From assembly GCF_009870125.1 (NCBI RefSeq), contig NC_046681.1, positions 12,351,001-12,415,000 on the forward strand: DNA of 64,000 nucleotides. The letters are read 5' to 3'. Below, piece after piece: positions 24,736 through 37,602 of this stretch (position 1 is the first letter of the stretch; each line of letters opens with the position of its first letter). Position numbers and translations under genes: made by a program. The notes beneath the pieces are model-generated. The model did no database searches, was not told where the DNA came from, and worked only from the letters and a program-made list of their open reading frames with translations. The stretch is from Drosophila pseudoobscura (lineage: Eukaryota; Arthropoda; Insecta; Diptera; Drosophilidae).

Positions 24736-27700
24736 ATTATTCTGTCCATCTTGTTTTCTTTCACGCATTTTTTATCCTTCTCAATTATCCATAAAAAAAA
24801 GAAGCTTCCCAAAAGTATATCCTTCAGATAAGTATTTTGAAAACTAAAGATATATATGGTTAAAATATACTTCCTCAAATTGGAAATATTTGTCTTTCTG
24901 TTTTGCAAACATCTTTTAAATTGTACAATATCCTTCCAGAATATAGATACAAAATTTGAAGGAAAAGGAAACAAAAAATGGGCATCATTAAAATGCTGTT
25001 ACCGAAACGCCGGAACCTTTGGACTCTTGGGCAGTGGGCAATGGGCAATGGGCAGTTCCTGGGATCCTGGGTCTTGACCCCCGAAACCACTTCGAGATTC
25101 GGGAGGCTTCTGTGCTTCTGTGTCGACAGAGGGCAACCGCAGCCAAGATTGCTCAGGCATATACCCTTTTTTAATTTGCAACATGTCATTGGCAGAAAGA
25201 CAAGCAAAAGGGACGCGTGGCGTGGTGCAAAAACGTGGAGTGGTGCCCCATGAAGCATGCCCAGAGTTTTGGTTCCTGCCAGAGGAGGCTCCGAGCCACA
25301 GCCACAGCCGCCTGCCTGCGACTGGGCCTCCGCTTCGGCCTTCGCCCGCCAGTCAGTGCACGCTTTGTTGCGCCTTTTGTTGGGCTTTCTCTGTGTTCTC
25401 TGCTTTCTTCTGTGTTCCTCCTTTTTTGGCCGCTTTACCCGAATAACCCAAGCAAAAACAGAATTAGCAGCAGAAGTGGAGGCAGGAGCGATGACGACGA
25501 CGACAGGACAGCGAAGGGGAGAGGGAATACAAGATGAGAAGCAGGCAAAACAGGACACAGCCGAAATATCCAGCGAGGGGAAGTACCAAAACTTATTGAA
25601 GAATATTCAGTGCAAACAATTTCAATTTAGACCAAAAAGAAATTCAATAATTGGTCCATACTAAAATGTAAATGCTTAACTATTCATTGGAAGAATTAAA
25701 ATAATCAATTATGAAGGGGATTTGAATCATTTACATTCGGATTCTGAGAAAAATGGCATAGTAAAAAGAAATCCACCTATCTGAAGATTAAAATTGTAAA
25801 TATTTATTTTAAATGCGAACGTCCTAAAATTAAATAGATTTTTCTTTTATTTAAATAATAATAATATTTAATCAAAAAATATAAAACTTAAAAAAAAATA
25901 TTTTTAAATTATAGGAAATATATATATATATAAATATAAGAATATATAAGAAAATAGTTCATTCATGTATTTATTTTAATTTTATTATTATTTATTTATT
26001 ATTACTATTTTTTATTATTATTTATTTTATTTTAAATATGAATTATATTTAGATCAAATATTTTCATATTAATGTCAAAATTTAAGTTAAAGTAGTTAAG
26101 TTTTAATAATTCTCTTTGCTCAAAATAAATGGCATTAATAAAAATCGAAGCGAAAATATTGGAATGGCAGAAATATATTTAAAGTGTATAATATCTAATA
26201 TTATTTTTATAAACATATACATTTAAACATGCTTTAGAAAAATTACTCAATTAAATATATATATGTAAATATGCCATTTTCTTTGGTACCTATTCAAACA
26301 TTAATTTTGGATACAAAATTTGCTAGTAGAGGGCAAAATGCTCTTTATTTAATTAATTTAATTTACTTTGAATTCGTTAACATAATTAGTAGATCCTTTT
26401 ATTTAGTTCTATATTTTTTATTCAGACATTCAAAATTTGCAAATGAACCTCACGATCAACCCTCTAGTATGGTCACCGCAAAAACATATACAATGTGATA
26501 GACGATGGGAAATGACCAAAAAAAAAAGAGAGGAAAAAAAAAAAAAGAAAGGAGGAAACAGAAAAAATAAAAGGTAGGTGGAAAAGCAGAAATACACCAG
26601 AGAGTAGATGAAGGGAAGGCGGCGGGTGGTGGGTGGTGGGGATGCCAGATAGGAGTAGAATGTCATACAAATGACCCATATTAAATTTATTACGGCAACG
26701 GGAGGCAGCACAATGAAATCCAATAGCCAGGGGATAAAAAGAGAGAGAGAGTAGCAGGGGGGGTGGGGGAGAGCGAGTGGGTGGGGGTAGAGTAGTGGGT
26801 GTGGAAGCTAATGGCAAACAAAACAAATCACCGACGCCTAAACCGACAGACATATACATATATAATACATAATGCTACTATATATAGGAAATTGTTCTGC
26901 TTTTTCCAAAGAGGGGGGGATGCCGAAAAGAGAAAAATCAGCTTAAAGTCGATTTTAGGGGTAAACTTTTTCCGTCTTGTTTTTCATGTTTTTTGTTTTC
27001 CCAACGTCTCTGGCATTATTGTACTTGTCGTTACTTTTTGGTCGGTCGTTTGGGTACCCAAATTGATTTATAATCCTGTGCCTGTCTCGAATTTCGCCCC
27101 TTTTTTCCCCCGTTGTTGTAGAAAGTTTTGTCTTTGCAGCGTTTGCCTGTTCGGATTTTAATGAAATATTTCAATTACTTTTCCATTAATTGGTAAAACC
27201 TTTTCCACTGCATAATCGAGAGGTGTCGCGTCGCATCACAGCATTGCGCTGAGTCGTGTCGAATTTTCCTTTTGTCAACCGGTGTGCGCCACCGACGACA
27301 TGTGGCACGAAGCCCATTATCCTTGCAGCTAATTAAGAAACGTGAGACAAATGACAAGCGCAGAAATATTGTACGACAACAAGTATATTATTTTGTTGTG
27401 CCACTGCCACTGCCACAGCCACAGCCACAACCTCAATCGAAAGAGACAAAGAGAGAAACAGAGACTGCGAGTGAAAATAAAACTAAGAGACGACTTCGCG
27501 TACAATAAATTGAGAGGATATTGAGGGAGACGGATGTTGAGTGATCGTCGAGAAGGATACTCTGCATATACAAAAAATATCAAAGAACTAAAAGTAATAT
27601 TTATCTATTACGTAAGAGAGCATTTAAATATAACTAAAAAATATTATTGGGTGCATAAAATTTAAATATTAATATATCAGTAAAATCATTTTATTTTCAA

Positions 27701-29586
27701 ATTTAAGCCCCACGGGTCAAGCTTAAGGGTTTTTAAGGGTTAATCAACATCAACACATGCCGTCTCACTCACACTCACTATACTATATGCCTTGCACTCG
27801 CGCTTATTGCTAGCATACGTTAAAGGGCAGCTTTTTGCCGACGAGACCACCTTGTAAAATTCCATCTTGCATCATGCTATGTCCTACGATATCTCTCGTC
27901 GTGGTCCCGATATTTTACTCATATCGGCGCGAGCGAATAAGGCGAGTGGGCCGGGGGTTGGCTCGCAAGCGACTACCTCATAGTAATATCATATATTTCT
28001 TTATCCACTACAGCCCTAGGTGCAACAGTACATGCACTCTATATAGAGCTAAAAAATTAGGAGAACTATTCAATCGTGAAAATTAAGTAACCAGAAAGTT
28101 CTGCTCTTCCCCGTAAATGTTCTGGAAAAAAAACACCTATTATGGAAGCATCGTGGAAGCAGAAAGCAGACAGACTACGCCTTACCTCATAGATTTATTA
28201 TTCTTTTTTTTGTATCTCTTTGTAGTTTTATATTCACATATTCATGATATTCATAGTTAAAATGTGTATATTCTGTTAGATTAAATTATTAAAAAAGTTG
28301 CACATAATTTTAAGAGTGAAAATACTACACATACAAAGCAAACCTAAAGCAAAATGCAATCAAATCAAAAGAAATCAAGCGAAATTTATAGTTTCTCCCA
28401 ACGCTGATGGGACATTTTATGTTGGCAACTCTGTTCAAAGCCTCGGCAAAATGCAAGTCATCGAACAGTGTTAGAAAACTGGGCCAGGCTTGGCCTGCTT
28501 AAACGATGCAACAAGAGGAGCCGTATCGATGTCATGAAAAGTTGTAATACTAATTTAATTTTCAATGCAGCCTGTACTTTGCAATAATGTCGGAAATAGT
28601 GTGACACGTGACACGGAGACATGCTGAGGGACTGCTGCTGTTTTAAAATCAATTTAGCTGTCATTTACATACATTTTTCAATTGTTGGAACCCTTTCCCA
28701 AATGTGGAAAGTAGGCAGTCGCAGGACATTTTCTTCTATCTGATTAAAGTCCCAACTTAATTAAATCAACTCCATTACGATCTATTACAGATTTGCAAGA
28801 GCTTTGACTAGGTGGAAACCCTTTAGGCTGGCAACCCTCTTGATTTGGTGGAAACCCTGTTTTTTGATGGCCCTGTGTCAGGATGAAAATTGTGTGTCAA
28901 AGTGAAAATTTTTCATAAGTCGTTTTAGCAAATAGGAATTCATTCAGACGTATATTTTCCTGTGCACCACCCAGAAACACCCAATACCCGATTGAAAAGA
29001 AAAAAAAAAGGAAAAACACATCGAATAAGAGACAGATACACACACAAACACAGAAGCAACAGCACGGCACTAGAAAATAAGTAAGTACATGTCTCCGGCA
29101 AAAACATACTCGAACGTATATCCAAAAAGCTCTTCGGGGCTTAAGACAGACGCAAGAAATTTATTAATTATCAATCCTCGAGGTCCGAGGTCGAGGTTGC
29201 AGAACCTTCCTGCTGTGGAGCTCCTGCGACGGCTCTCAATCCATACAAACACCCACAGACAATCACAGCAAAGTCCTGATTGGCATTTAAAGCTCTTTAG
29301 GAGAGAGAGAGAGAGAGAGAGGGAGAGCACTTCAAGACGGAGGCTATGGGCTATGAGGATGGGGGCGTACTAGCTGAAGAGGCTGACAGCAAAAATCGAA
29401 GTAGAGTGGCTACAGTGAGCCTCAGCTGAGCTGCTTAACGCTGCCAGAGTTCTGACATAATCCATGCAATTGTAAATTTAATAAGGGTTTCCCTGGCAAG
29501 GGGCATCCGCTCCGCTCAGAGATTTGTTTGGGGATTGACCCCCCCTCAAGACAGTGAGTAGTCAAGGCAATTAAGCGTACGAAGTG

Positions 29587-29617
<31 letters not shown>

Positions 29618-30110
29618 CTCTCCGGGTCTGCCCTGCTTCTGAGCTTTAAGAAAATGAACAAAAGAAAACTTTCAAGTGTTCAAGTGTGTAGTTCGAGTGG
29701 CGGCCAGGCAAGGGGCATCCTCCACTGCTCTGGTCTGAAGGTCAGGCAAAAGGTTGCAAAGCCATTCATAGGGATTCTGCTTACACTGAAACAAATTAAA
29801 GCAGGCTAGAGATTAGCAAGAAAAAGAAAAAGAAAAAAAAACCCCCCATCTAGTGGTCTTACAATTTCCCATCATATTTTCAGCAAATCATTTGAACAAA
29901 AGCCAGAAGCCTGCGAGTATAAGTCCCATTTTTAAACAATATTTAATCTAAATTCTTTTATTCCTAGGTTTTGCAGGATCTTCCATTACAAAAGGACACC
30001 CTTGAATCTCTGATTAAGTACCCTCTCAAATTTTGGTAAATAAGTGAAATATTTGATATGTTTTTCAATCGAAATGAAAATCCTTTTATCTAGAATAGCA
30101 AATAATCAGA
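24736..30110. other. Non-coding DNA upstream of the importin-like gene
   Basis: Mixed-composition sequence with AT-rich stretches (25800-26100), poly-purine/poly-pyrimidine tracts (26518-26570), (AG)n at 29301-29325 and a (CTCTGG)n array at 29586-29622. The last few hundred bases should hold the promoter and leader of the gene starting at 30111, but I see no clear TATA box. Confidence 0.45.
29586..29622. repeat. (CTCTGG)n hexamer microsatellite, about 6 units
   Basis: Six consecutive CTCTGG units. Non-coding context. Confidence 0.9.
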
Positions 30111-31517
30111 ATGGATCCGCAATTTTTCTCTCCGCTCTGTGATTTGTCACGGCAAATGGGTTTGATCTCGCAGGATCAATTGAATATTATTTACGATCAT
30201 CTGGCAATCTTTGAGCTCCTCGACAACGACTTGAAGTCGGCCCAGAACTATGGCGACTGGATACTCTCGAATATGGATATTTGCTGGCGTGGACGATTGA
30301 TTGAGACGCTCTTTTTCTATTTGGAGGCAAATGCTTGCCAGCGGGATCCCGATAATGCGGTGAAAGCGCTGCGAGTCCTTTATCATGTGACCACATATTG
30401 CACTGAAATCAAAATGCAGCACATTTCGATGTTCTCAAATCTGTTCGTCGTTCTGAAGGTCGTACTGGAGCTCACTCAGGTGCAGGACATAATAGTGGAT
30501 TGCACCCTGGACTTGGTTAGCAATTTTTTGTTTTCCTCCTGGATGATACGCGATGCCATCGAGTCCTCTGGGCTGCTCAGTGCCATGCTGAATAAACTGG
30601 ACTGGCCTCCTGGAACGGATGTGGTGAAGCAAAACTCGCTGATCGCCAAGATTGGGCTGCTGTTGTATCAATTCCTCAGGCACAAGACACCCGGACCAGC
30701 AATCACTGCTCTGGAGAAGATAGCCAAGACCTTGGCCGCTCTTCTGTCGGTCAATCAGGACTTGACTATCCTTATGCCGCTGCTAAAACTCACGCGCCTA
30801 GTCGCCGAGCACCAGTCGGCCACTGAACGGGTGATGATCAAGACGGGCCTGTTTGCCAACACCGCATCGTTAGTCCAAAGTCCTCTGTACGAGGTCAAGT
30901 ATGAGGCCATCTTCATTTTGGCCAACACATGCCAGCTGTACGGCAGAGTGAAGCGACACAACCTGCACCGTCTGCCGCCCAGCACTCTGCGATACATTCA
31001 TCACTTGTTCCGGCATCGATGCATGAAGATACGGATCATGGCCTTGCACCTGCTCACCGGGATTACGGATAATCGTGCCATAGACCCGAGCCTAATGTGT
31101 GGCATTATGCCGATGGTCATTCGGTGTGCCAGCGAGCTGGAGCTTGAGGTGGAGGTTCGTGTGGCCGCTGGCTGGACCCTGGCCAGCCTCACCCTCCACT
31201 TGAACGTGAGAGGCATGGCTTACTTTGTGCACTCTGGCGGGGTCCATGCCATGTGCTACCTGCTGAAAACAGTCCAAGAACTCCCGATACAATTAATCAG
31301 AAACATCCTTACTGCCTTCATTAAAATATGGGAATCATATAGATACCTGGCCAGTCATCTAGTGAATATCCTGAGAGAGTGTGGCATTATGGATGGGCTG
31401 CAACAGTACATGGACAGCCCAAATCACGCCGTCAGGACTCTGGCAACCCTTCTAAAGGCTCATAAGGGCTATGACATTTGTTGGGTCGAAGTCTTGGCTA
31501 TGTTAAACATTGATTAG
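30111..31517 (+). CDS. Importin-alpha-like Armadillo-repeat protein (468 aa, single exon)
   Basis: An uninterrupted 468-codon frame with balanced amino-acid use and codon-biased third positions. The sequence is a string of amphipathic helix pairs, as in importin-alpha ARM repeats. Recognisable pieces are SPLYEVKYEAIFILAN (about 255-275), LMCGIMPMVIRCASEL (about 325-345), RVAAGWTLASLTL (about 350-365), SGGVHAMCYLLKTV (about 375-390) and ILRECGIMDGLQQYM (about 420-435). The last matches the importin-alpha C-terminal pattern in which a Gly-rich turn precedes the final ARM. Importin-alpha carries nuclear-localisation cargo to importin-beta. The basic N-terminal importin-beta-binding domain is absent here, and the groove Trp/Asn pairs are partly lost (AIFILANT has Phe for Trp; GWTLASLT has Ser for Asn). 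Single-exon structure suggests a retroduplicate; testis-expressed importin-alpha retrogenes are known in Drosophila. NLS binding is therefore uncertain. Confidence 0.9.
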   Translation: MDPQFFSPLCDLSRQMGLISQDQLNIIYDHLAIFELLDNDLKSAQNYGDWILSNMDICWRGRLIETLFFYLEANACQRDPDNAVKALRVLYHVTTYCTEIKMQHISMFSNLFVVLKVVLELTQVQDIIVDCTLDLVSNFLFSSWMIRDAIESSGLLSAMLNKLDWPPGTDVVKQNSLIAKIGLLLYQFLRHKTPGPAITALEKIAKTLAALLSVNQDLTILMPLLKLTRLVAEHQSATERVMIKTGLFANTASLVQSPLYEVKYEAIFILANTCQLYGRVKRHNLHRLPPSTLRYIHHLFRHRCMKIRIMALHLLTGITDNRAIDPSLMCGIMPMVIRCASELELEVEVRVAAGWTLASLTLHLNVRGMAYFVHSGGVHAMCYLLKTVQELPIQLIRNILTAFIKIWESYRYLASHLVNILRECGIMDGLQQYMDSPNHAVRTLATLLKAHKGYDICWVEVLAMLNID

Positions 31518-31628
31518 AAAATATTTATTCATTATTCATGTAGAATTCAATCTATCCAACTGCAAATACAAAACGCTGCAGGCATTTATACAGATTTATC
31601 TCATTGAATTTTGTATGGCTCAAATTAT

Positions 31629-31634
31629 AATAAA
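31629..31634 (+). promoter_or_regulatory. Poly(A) signal AATAAA of the importin-like gene
   Basis: AATAAA lies 112 bases after the TAG at 31515-31517, the first such signal downstream on the plus strand. It supports this as a normal protein-coding transcript end. Confidence 0.6.
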
Positions 31635-34504
31635 ATTGGTTTATTAAACAGAATTGAACTCGTTATGTTTTTCGGTTTCCATTGTGACTCTTGTGCCGCG
31701 ACAAAAAGCTAACGACGGCACTCTGAAATATCATGTGAGTCGGTGGACGAGTTTGCTGTTGGTGTCTATCTCATAAAAGTGCGCATTTCGGACTCGAGAT
31801 CCCGTAAAGCCAAAGCAATAAATTGCTCTGCAAACAATAGCCATTGGGACAGGGGAGCAGAGGCAGCAGAGCGAACCCGACAATCAGCAGCAGCGGCGAA
31901 GTAACGGAAACGAACAGTGAATAGTCCAAAGAGAGGAATGCAGGCAATCCAGAGAGAGTAAGAGCAAGAGTGCAAGCAGCAGGCCCGCTTACGCTTTCCA
32001 GAGAGTGAGTAGACGATGCGCGAGAACAGTGCATACAGAAGAACGATGATCCAAAGCAGAAGGGAAGAAAGCAACAACATGCTTGCGCGAGTCTGTTTTC
32101 ACGTTCAGAATTATAAATTTATATTAAACGACTTGCTAGCTACCGAATCACAGGTAATCCACTGCCCACTGTATATAAGCGAAAGAAGAATCGCCTCTCT
32201 ATCCGTCTCCTTCGTTCCGCGCTCTATCTTCGGATCGTGCTCGGCTTTGCAGCCAGCCCGAGCCGCTCTAATGTTCTCTCTCTCTGGCTTTCTGCTACGA
32301 TTTGCTACGATAAAAGATTTTCTCAGTAGGCACGAATGCGTCGAATATTTGATCCGCCTCGAACATGCCGGAGGGACGTACGACATGACGATAGATCCGT
32401 GTACTTCGGAGGCTCTGAGTAATGCGAAAGGCTTTCTTGGTTCTTGCCTTTTCCATCTTTTTGTATGGATTTCTTCCTCGACTCCCTTTGCCCTGTTTTC
32501 CCCTTATGGAATCAGCTTAAACACCCCCTAACACACCTTAGTTTAAGCCCCAAAAAAAAAGGAAAATCTAGAGCGAAAAAAGGGAATGTCCAATTGCTTT
32601 GCCTAGTTGGGGAACGATTCAATTATTTTTACACATGCTAATTGAATGGCAACCAATCTATGCTAATACACATATTATTTATGCATTTTTCCTCCAAAAA
32701 TTTGTTTTTCCATACATTTTCATCGAATTTTTTTGCGTTGTTTTTGTTGTACATTTTCCAGACGAAAACCATAAAAGTTCCTCTGTCGCATGGCGTTGCC
32801 GCTTTTGCCATTTCAATTTGTTTGTTGTTGGTTTCGCTTCTCTTTTTTTGCTTCTCCATTTGTATACCCTGTACGATGTGGGAGGTCTTATTATTTTGAT
32901 AAGATATTTGCGACAGCATGAAGAGAAGGGATAACGAGACATGGACGTCCGCAATGGATGGACAGTCGATGGTTTTCGAGGCTCTACTATCTTAGGGACT
33001 CCCAGTACATCCATTGACAGATCTTTCTTTCTTGGAATCACTTTTAAAAGTATTCAAATGAATAAATCAAATTAGTTAAAAATAATACGACTAGATTTAT
33101 GGTAGATAAAGCTTTTTATTTGATTATTAGTTTAATTTATAATTATTAATTTTATTTGTTAATATTAGGACAATTATTATTGGAAGACAATTTGATGAAT
33201 ATTTGGAAAATATAGATCTCTAAGGACAGATATTTAAAGTATCGCATTTCTTAGAATTATAGAAATAATTGTGTCCCTTCTTGTCTCAAAAAATCTCCAA
33301 AGAAACCCAAAAAAAAACAGTGGGAGTGCCTAAGGCTCTCAAGAAGGAGTTTGATTTTTTCCAGAGCTATTTTCCATTAATCCTCTCTCTCTCTCTCTCT
33401 TGATGGTTCTTTGTTTCTTGGAATATCTAGTACCTCTCTCCTGGTAGCTCTAAGAAGCGTATCCACATCTTCGTCAAAAGTAAAATTTACATTTCTAGGG
33501 GATTTACATTTTTCGTTTTTGTGCAGAAATTTCACAAAACTAATTGTATGTAAATATGTCAAATGTATGTCGTCGACACCTGCATTTGTATGGGTGCATG
33601 GATGTGTTTGTATCTGTGTTTGTATTGCATATTGACAATTTCATAAATGCGGTAACATTTTCAATTAAATATGCGCAACTCTCGCAAACACAGCTGCACA
33701 AATCGTGAGAGGCAGAGAGAGGGAGAGTGAGAGAGACCCAGTCATGTAGATGGATTTTTGTGCCACGCCCACACAGGAAAGGCCCACTCGCCCCTTCCGC
33801 TCGTCTCTGCCCAGACATAGAGGAGATACACCCCATCAATCCTTGGGAAAAGTCGATTGATATGTACACACACACATGTGTGTGTGCGTGTGTGTGTGTG
33901 TTAGTGTGTGTGCAGGTGTGCAGCTTTTTGGTCGGTTACAAATTGCAAATCAATCAATAAATAATTGAAATGAAAATCATTTTGCTGGTTTCAACTTATC
34001 TTCTTCAGCTTTTCCTCCCACAACACACCGGGAAAAACCCCACCCCACCCCACCCCCCACAAACACCCTAACGCCATGCGTTTCGCTTCGTTTCGACTGC
34101 GTATGCAAATGGGCCAAAAATTGTGTACATCTATCACTGGGATCGCATCAGAGAACCCAAATCGAAATCGTACCGACGGACAGACAGAGGAGAGAGAGAG
34201 GAAGAAATGTGTGAGAGAGAGAGAGTGGCAAAAGCTGCCATGAGTCCTTCGCCAGGTGTTTGAGATTAGTAATGGACAAAAACTGAAAGAAAGTTTCACC
34301 TTTTCTTTTTTCAAAAAGATAAATCACATGGTAATTTTCTATAAATTGGTTTTCTTTGCGACTTCAGCCCCAAAGAAATTCAGAAGAAATACTTCTGATG
34401 AGATTTAAAAATTAAATAAAGAACTACAGAGGTGCTCTCATAAATGAGAATTTCAGAAGAGTTCTGTTAAGATCACACGGAGTGATACCTTTTTTTTCTC
34501 TATG

Positions 34505-34860
34505 GCATTCCCTTAGGATTTTTGTGATTTTTAACTAGAAAAAATTAGTTCCTAGGAATTGTTATCCCTAAGAAATTTAGTGATAAATCAACAAGAATTC
34601 CCGAAGATCAAGACTTTTCTAAGGTTTCAGTAAAATGGTAATAAAATATGAAATAATCCTATAGGGAGCCCTAAAAAGATTTAAAAATTATTGTATTTAT
34701 TTGAAGCTAAAATCTCAATGACATTCCTTTAAGATTTTTGTGATCTTAAGCTAGAAAAAATTAATACGAAAAAATGTAAGGATAAATCAACAAGAATTCC
34801 CAAAGAACAAGAATTTTCTATGGTTGCAGTAAAATGGGAGCCCTAAAAAGATTTAAACAA
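34505..34860. repeat. Direct repeat, two diverged copies about 216 bp apart
   Basis: Copy 1 near 34505-34680 and copy 2 near 34721-34860 share ggatttttgtgat, ctagaaaaaatta, gataaatcaacaagaattcc and gggagccctaaaaagattta with indels between. It is a local tandem duplication, non-coding. Confidence 0.7.
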
Positions 34861-36567
34861 TATTTTGCTTAAATAGTTTTAATCCTTTTACTTTTATTCA
34901 GAACACAACATTTCATGGCTCCAAATTACCACCTTTCCAACAAACTTTGAACTTTATTCTGCTTATGAGGCTTTTTGAAATAAAAACAAAACGCTTTTGT
35001 ATTAAATAAACAACAGACTGCTTCGCTTGCAGATTTTTCAGTGAAGAAACGACAAATAAAAGTCCATCAAATTACGAATTAAATGTCCATCTATCCACCC
35101 TTGTCTTTCTCGCCTCTAAACTCACTTTTTGTGTCAACTATTATTGTGCTTATATATTCAAACAAAACTCATCCATCTCTGTGGGCGCCATAATATTTTT
35201 GTTGGTCTTGTGTTACAGATTTTCAAAAATTCAGTTTGTCCATTTGGCTTTGCTGACATATTGCCACTCCCACAGAGGTCGGGTCCATAAATATATACAA
35301 TTTATAACAATATTTTGTTCAATTACCAATTGCATGAAATATATTTTGACAGTTTCCTTCTTTGCCTCCTCGTTTTGTATGCCCTTCCAGAGGGGTATTA
35401 TGACATTTATTGGCCTTGGGTAGTCGGGAATAAATATAGTCTGGATATGGGAGAGGTCCGTGCCCTATCAAGTGGACCAGGCGACAGCCAAGCCAAGCAC
35501 AGACCGAGGGGCGCTGCTGCAAGTGACGCTTAATGAAGGAGAGGAAAGTGATCACTTTTCTATCCTTTTTTTATGGAAATCTTGGACCCATATTTCTTTT
35601 TGATATATGCCCAGTATATTGCCAAAATCGAATCACTATATCAAGTGTTTAAATTCGTATTATACCCCCCAGAAGGGTATCAAAACTATCGACCTGCAAA
35701 GCTACGTTTATCCTCTGTTGTTGTTTCTTTTTGGGATAATGCTGCTAACCGATTTGGCGCCTTGGTTTGCCAAATGTTAGTCATTTTTAAATTGAAATTC
35801 TCTCAAAATTCCCGCTGGCATTTGGGCGGCAAGAGGTTGAAAGGATGGACGGGTGTATAACTTCCACTCAACTCGTTCTCTGAGGGGGTACAAATCGCTT
35901 AGCCAGCCACTCCACTCCACTCCGCTCCCATCCACTCTTCTACTGGTTAAATTTAATTTCCAAAAGTTCTACTCTTGTTTTTCAGTTTTCTTCGTCGTTT
36001 TTTTTATGTTTTTTGCTTCGTTTTTGTCGTTATGGGAAAATCCTCGCACAAATCCTTTGAGCCAGCACACGAACAGCTGCTTTTTGGGGAGAGGAGCCAG
36101 CCGCTAGCCGCCCAGCCGCCCAGCCGCCCAGCCTCCCAGCCGCCGGAATCATATTGTTGCTGCTTGTTGTTCTTGTTTGGCTGCTTTGGTTGCAGATTTA
36201 CGCACCAACAAATCGTGGAATTTTATTTTCACTGGGTCCGGAGGGCACAGGGGACGGCATAGATGCTGCAGTGAAAAAAGGGCGCGACATTTTCAATTTC
36301 GTTCGTCCAACAACAACTGTCCGCACAGGCACAGGCACAGGCACATCCATCGATCCGATCTTGATTGCATTTTGTAAATGCCAACAGTGACAGGGCGACA
36401 CAGATACTCACGCACGCACACAGACCACTCCGCCACAAGCACATAGATACTCTCACAGACACTTGGGCACTCGCTCAAACAGTGTCACAACCAAAGTCTC
36501 ACCGCTGCGGCGACAATTCAATCAAGTTGAACGCTCTTCAAACGCCTCAGCCATGGAGGAGGTGGAC

Positions 36568-36634
36568 CAGCACCCCCCCCAGCACCCCCCAGCACTCCCC
36601 AGCACCCCCCAGCACTCCCCAGCACCCCCCAGCA
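36568..36634. repeat. 10-bp minisatellite AGCACCCCCC, about 6 units
   Basis: AGCACCCCCC and AGCACTCCCC units alternate in exact 10-bp register from 36581 to 36634. C-rich on the plus strand. Confidence 0.9.
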
Positions 36635-37068
36635 TCTGTGGTCTGGCGTCTGCGGATGGTCTGTTGCAGTTCCAGTTACTACTACTACGGCTCTATCTTT
36701 TAGTGTAGTTTGAGTTTAGTTAAACCATTTTGTCTGTTTGTAAACCTAATTTAGGCTTTGAATTTTGTTTTAATACAACTTCTGGTAAAAATGGAACAAC
36801 GTCTATGGGTTGGAGTGCATCTCTTATAACACCATCTTCTCTTAAGTATAATAGATATCATTAATGATGAAGGGTTTCATGTATATTCTTTATATTATAT
36901 GCAAAAGTTTGGGGTCGTTTTCGTCGCCCAAACTATTATTCGGGCTGGGGTCTTGCCTGTAGTTATTTATGTATAATGATGTATTTTTGTAGGTTTCTTC
37001 AGGAGCCAAAAGTTCGATTTAGTTGACTAAACGGTTATAAAGTGATATACCAGAAAAGCTTATCCTAA

Positions 37069-37602
37069 TCAGCGCAATCGTCGTAGTCGCCGATAGATAA
37101 TGCTCATTCCTGTTGAACGAATTGTCAATCCGCATGTTGGGCATTCAAGGAGTGCCTGAATGCATCTTTTGCCAAGCGATGTTCCCCCGCGAATGTCCAG
37201 GGAGCTTGGCAGGGAGCTGGTCTTTCTCAGGATCTGCAATTTGGTGTTCCTTAATGATTACTTTAGTTAATTTCTCCTTCTCTTCTAGTGCCGAATTTTT
37301 GTAGATCGGCTCTTCCAACTGTCGTAGAATTGATGAACTTCACAAGAAGCCTGGACCTGAATCTGAATCTTGACATTATGCGATTTTATATCGGCAAGAG
37401 CTTACGACTCTTATCAAGCTCCTCGATTTCCTGTTGAAGCTTCCGAAATTGAATAGGTAGTTTTAGTTTTTGTATCAGGTTGGGTCTGCTGTTTCTCACG
37501 ATCGGAGGCTGTCATCTCTTCCCAGCGTCTCTTCTTAACAAGCTCCAGCATTCTCCAGCGATCAAGGGGTTTTTTTTTTCTAGCATCACAAATTTGTGAC
37601 AT
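37069..37602 (-). pseudogene. Frame-broken coiled-coil gene relic
   Basis: Three protein-like segments lie in order on the minus strand but in different frames. From 37602 comes MSQICDARKKKPLDRWRMLE and a charged continuation; then, in another frame ending near 37386, QFRKLQQEIEELDKSRKLL, a clear coiled-coil heptad pattern. In the third frame is QLEEPIYKNSALEEKEKLTK, ending near 37145. Back in the first frame is ECPTCGLTIRSTGMSIIYRR, ending in RRLRRLR and a TGA at 37069-37071. At least three indels are needed to join them. The parent is not recognised; a CxxC motif near the end hints at a zinc-binding C-terminus. There is no poly(A) tail or target-site duplication that I can confirm, so processed versus duplicated origin is open. 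An active gene with unseen introns is less likely, as no GT/AG pairs link the pieces well. Confidence 0.55.

Larger units (their letters stand above)
31640..37068. other. Non-coding DNA, with one possible promoter or LTR-like island
   Basis: A GC-richer block at 31690-32450 holds a TATATAA at 32172-32178 and a 171-codon plus-strand frame (32016-32531) that resembles no family I know. Elsewhere there are (CT)n at 33384-33400, a CA/TG palindromic microsatellite at 33867-33903, a 10-bp minisatellite at 36568-36634, and hairpin-flanked AGAGGGGTAT/AGAAGGGTAT motifs near 35386 and 35668, which are typical of dispersed Drosophila repeats. No gene is supported. Confidence 0.4.

Noticed and set aside
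24875..25558. 227-codon minus-strand frame
   Set aside because: Overlaps open frames in other phases of the same GC-rich stretch; no recognisable domain.
32016..32531. 171-codon plus-strand frame
   Set aside because: Not recognisable and not linked to splice sites; kept only as part of the LTR-like island finding.
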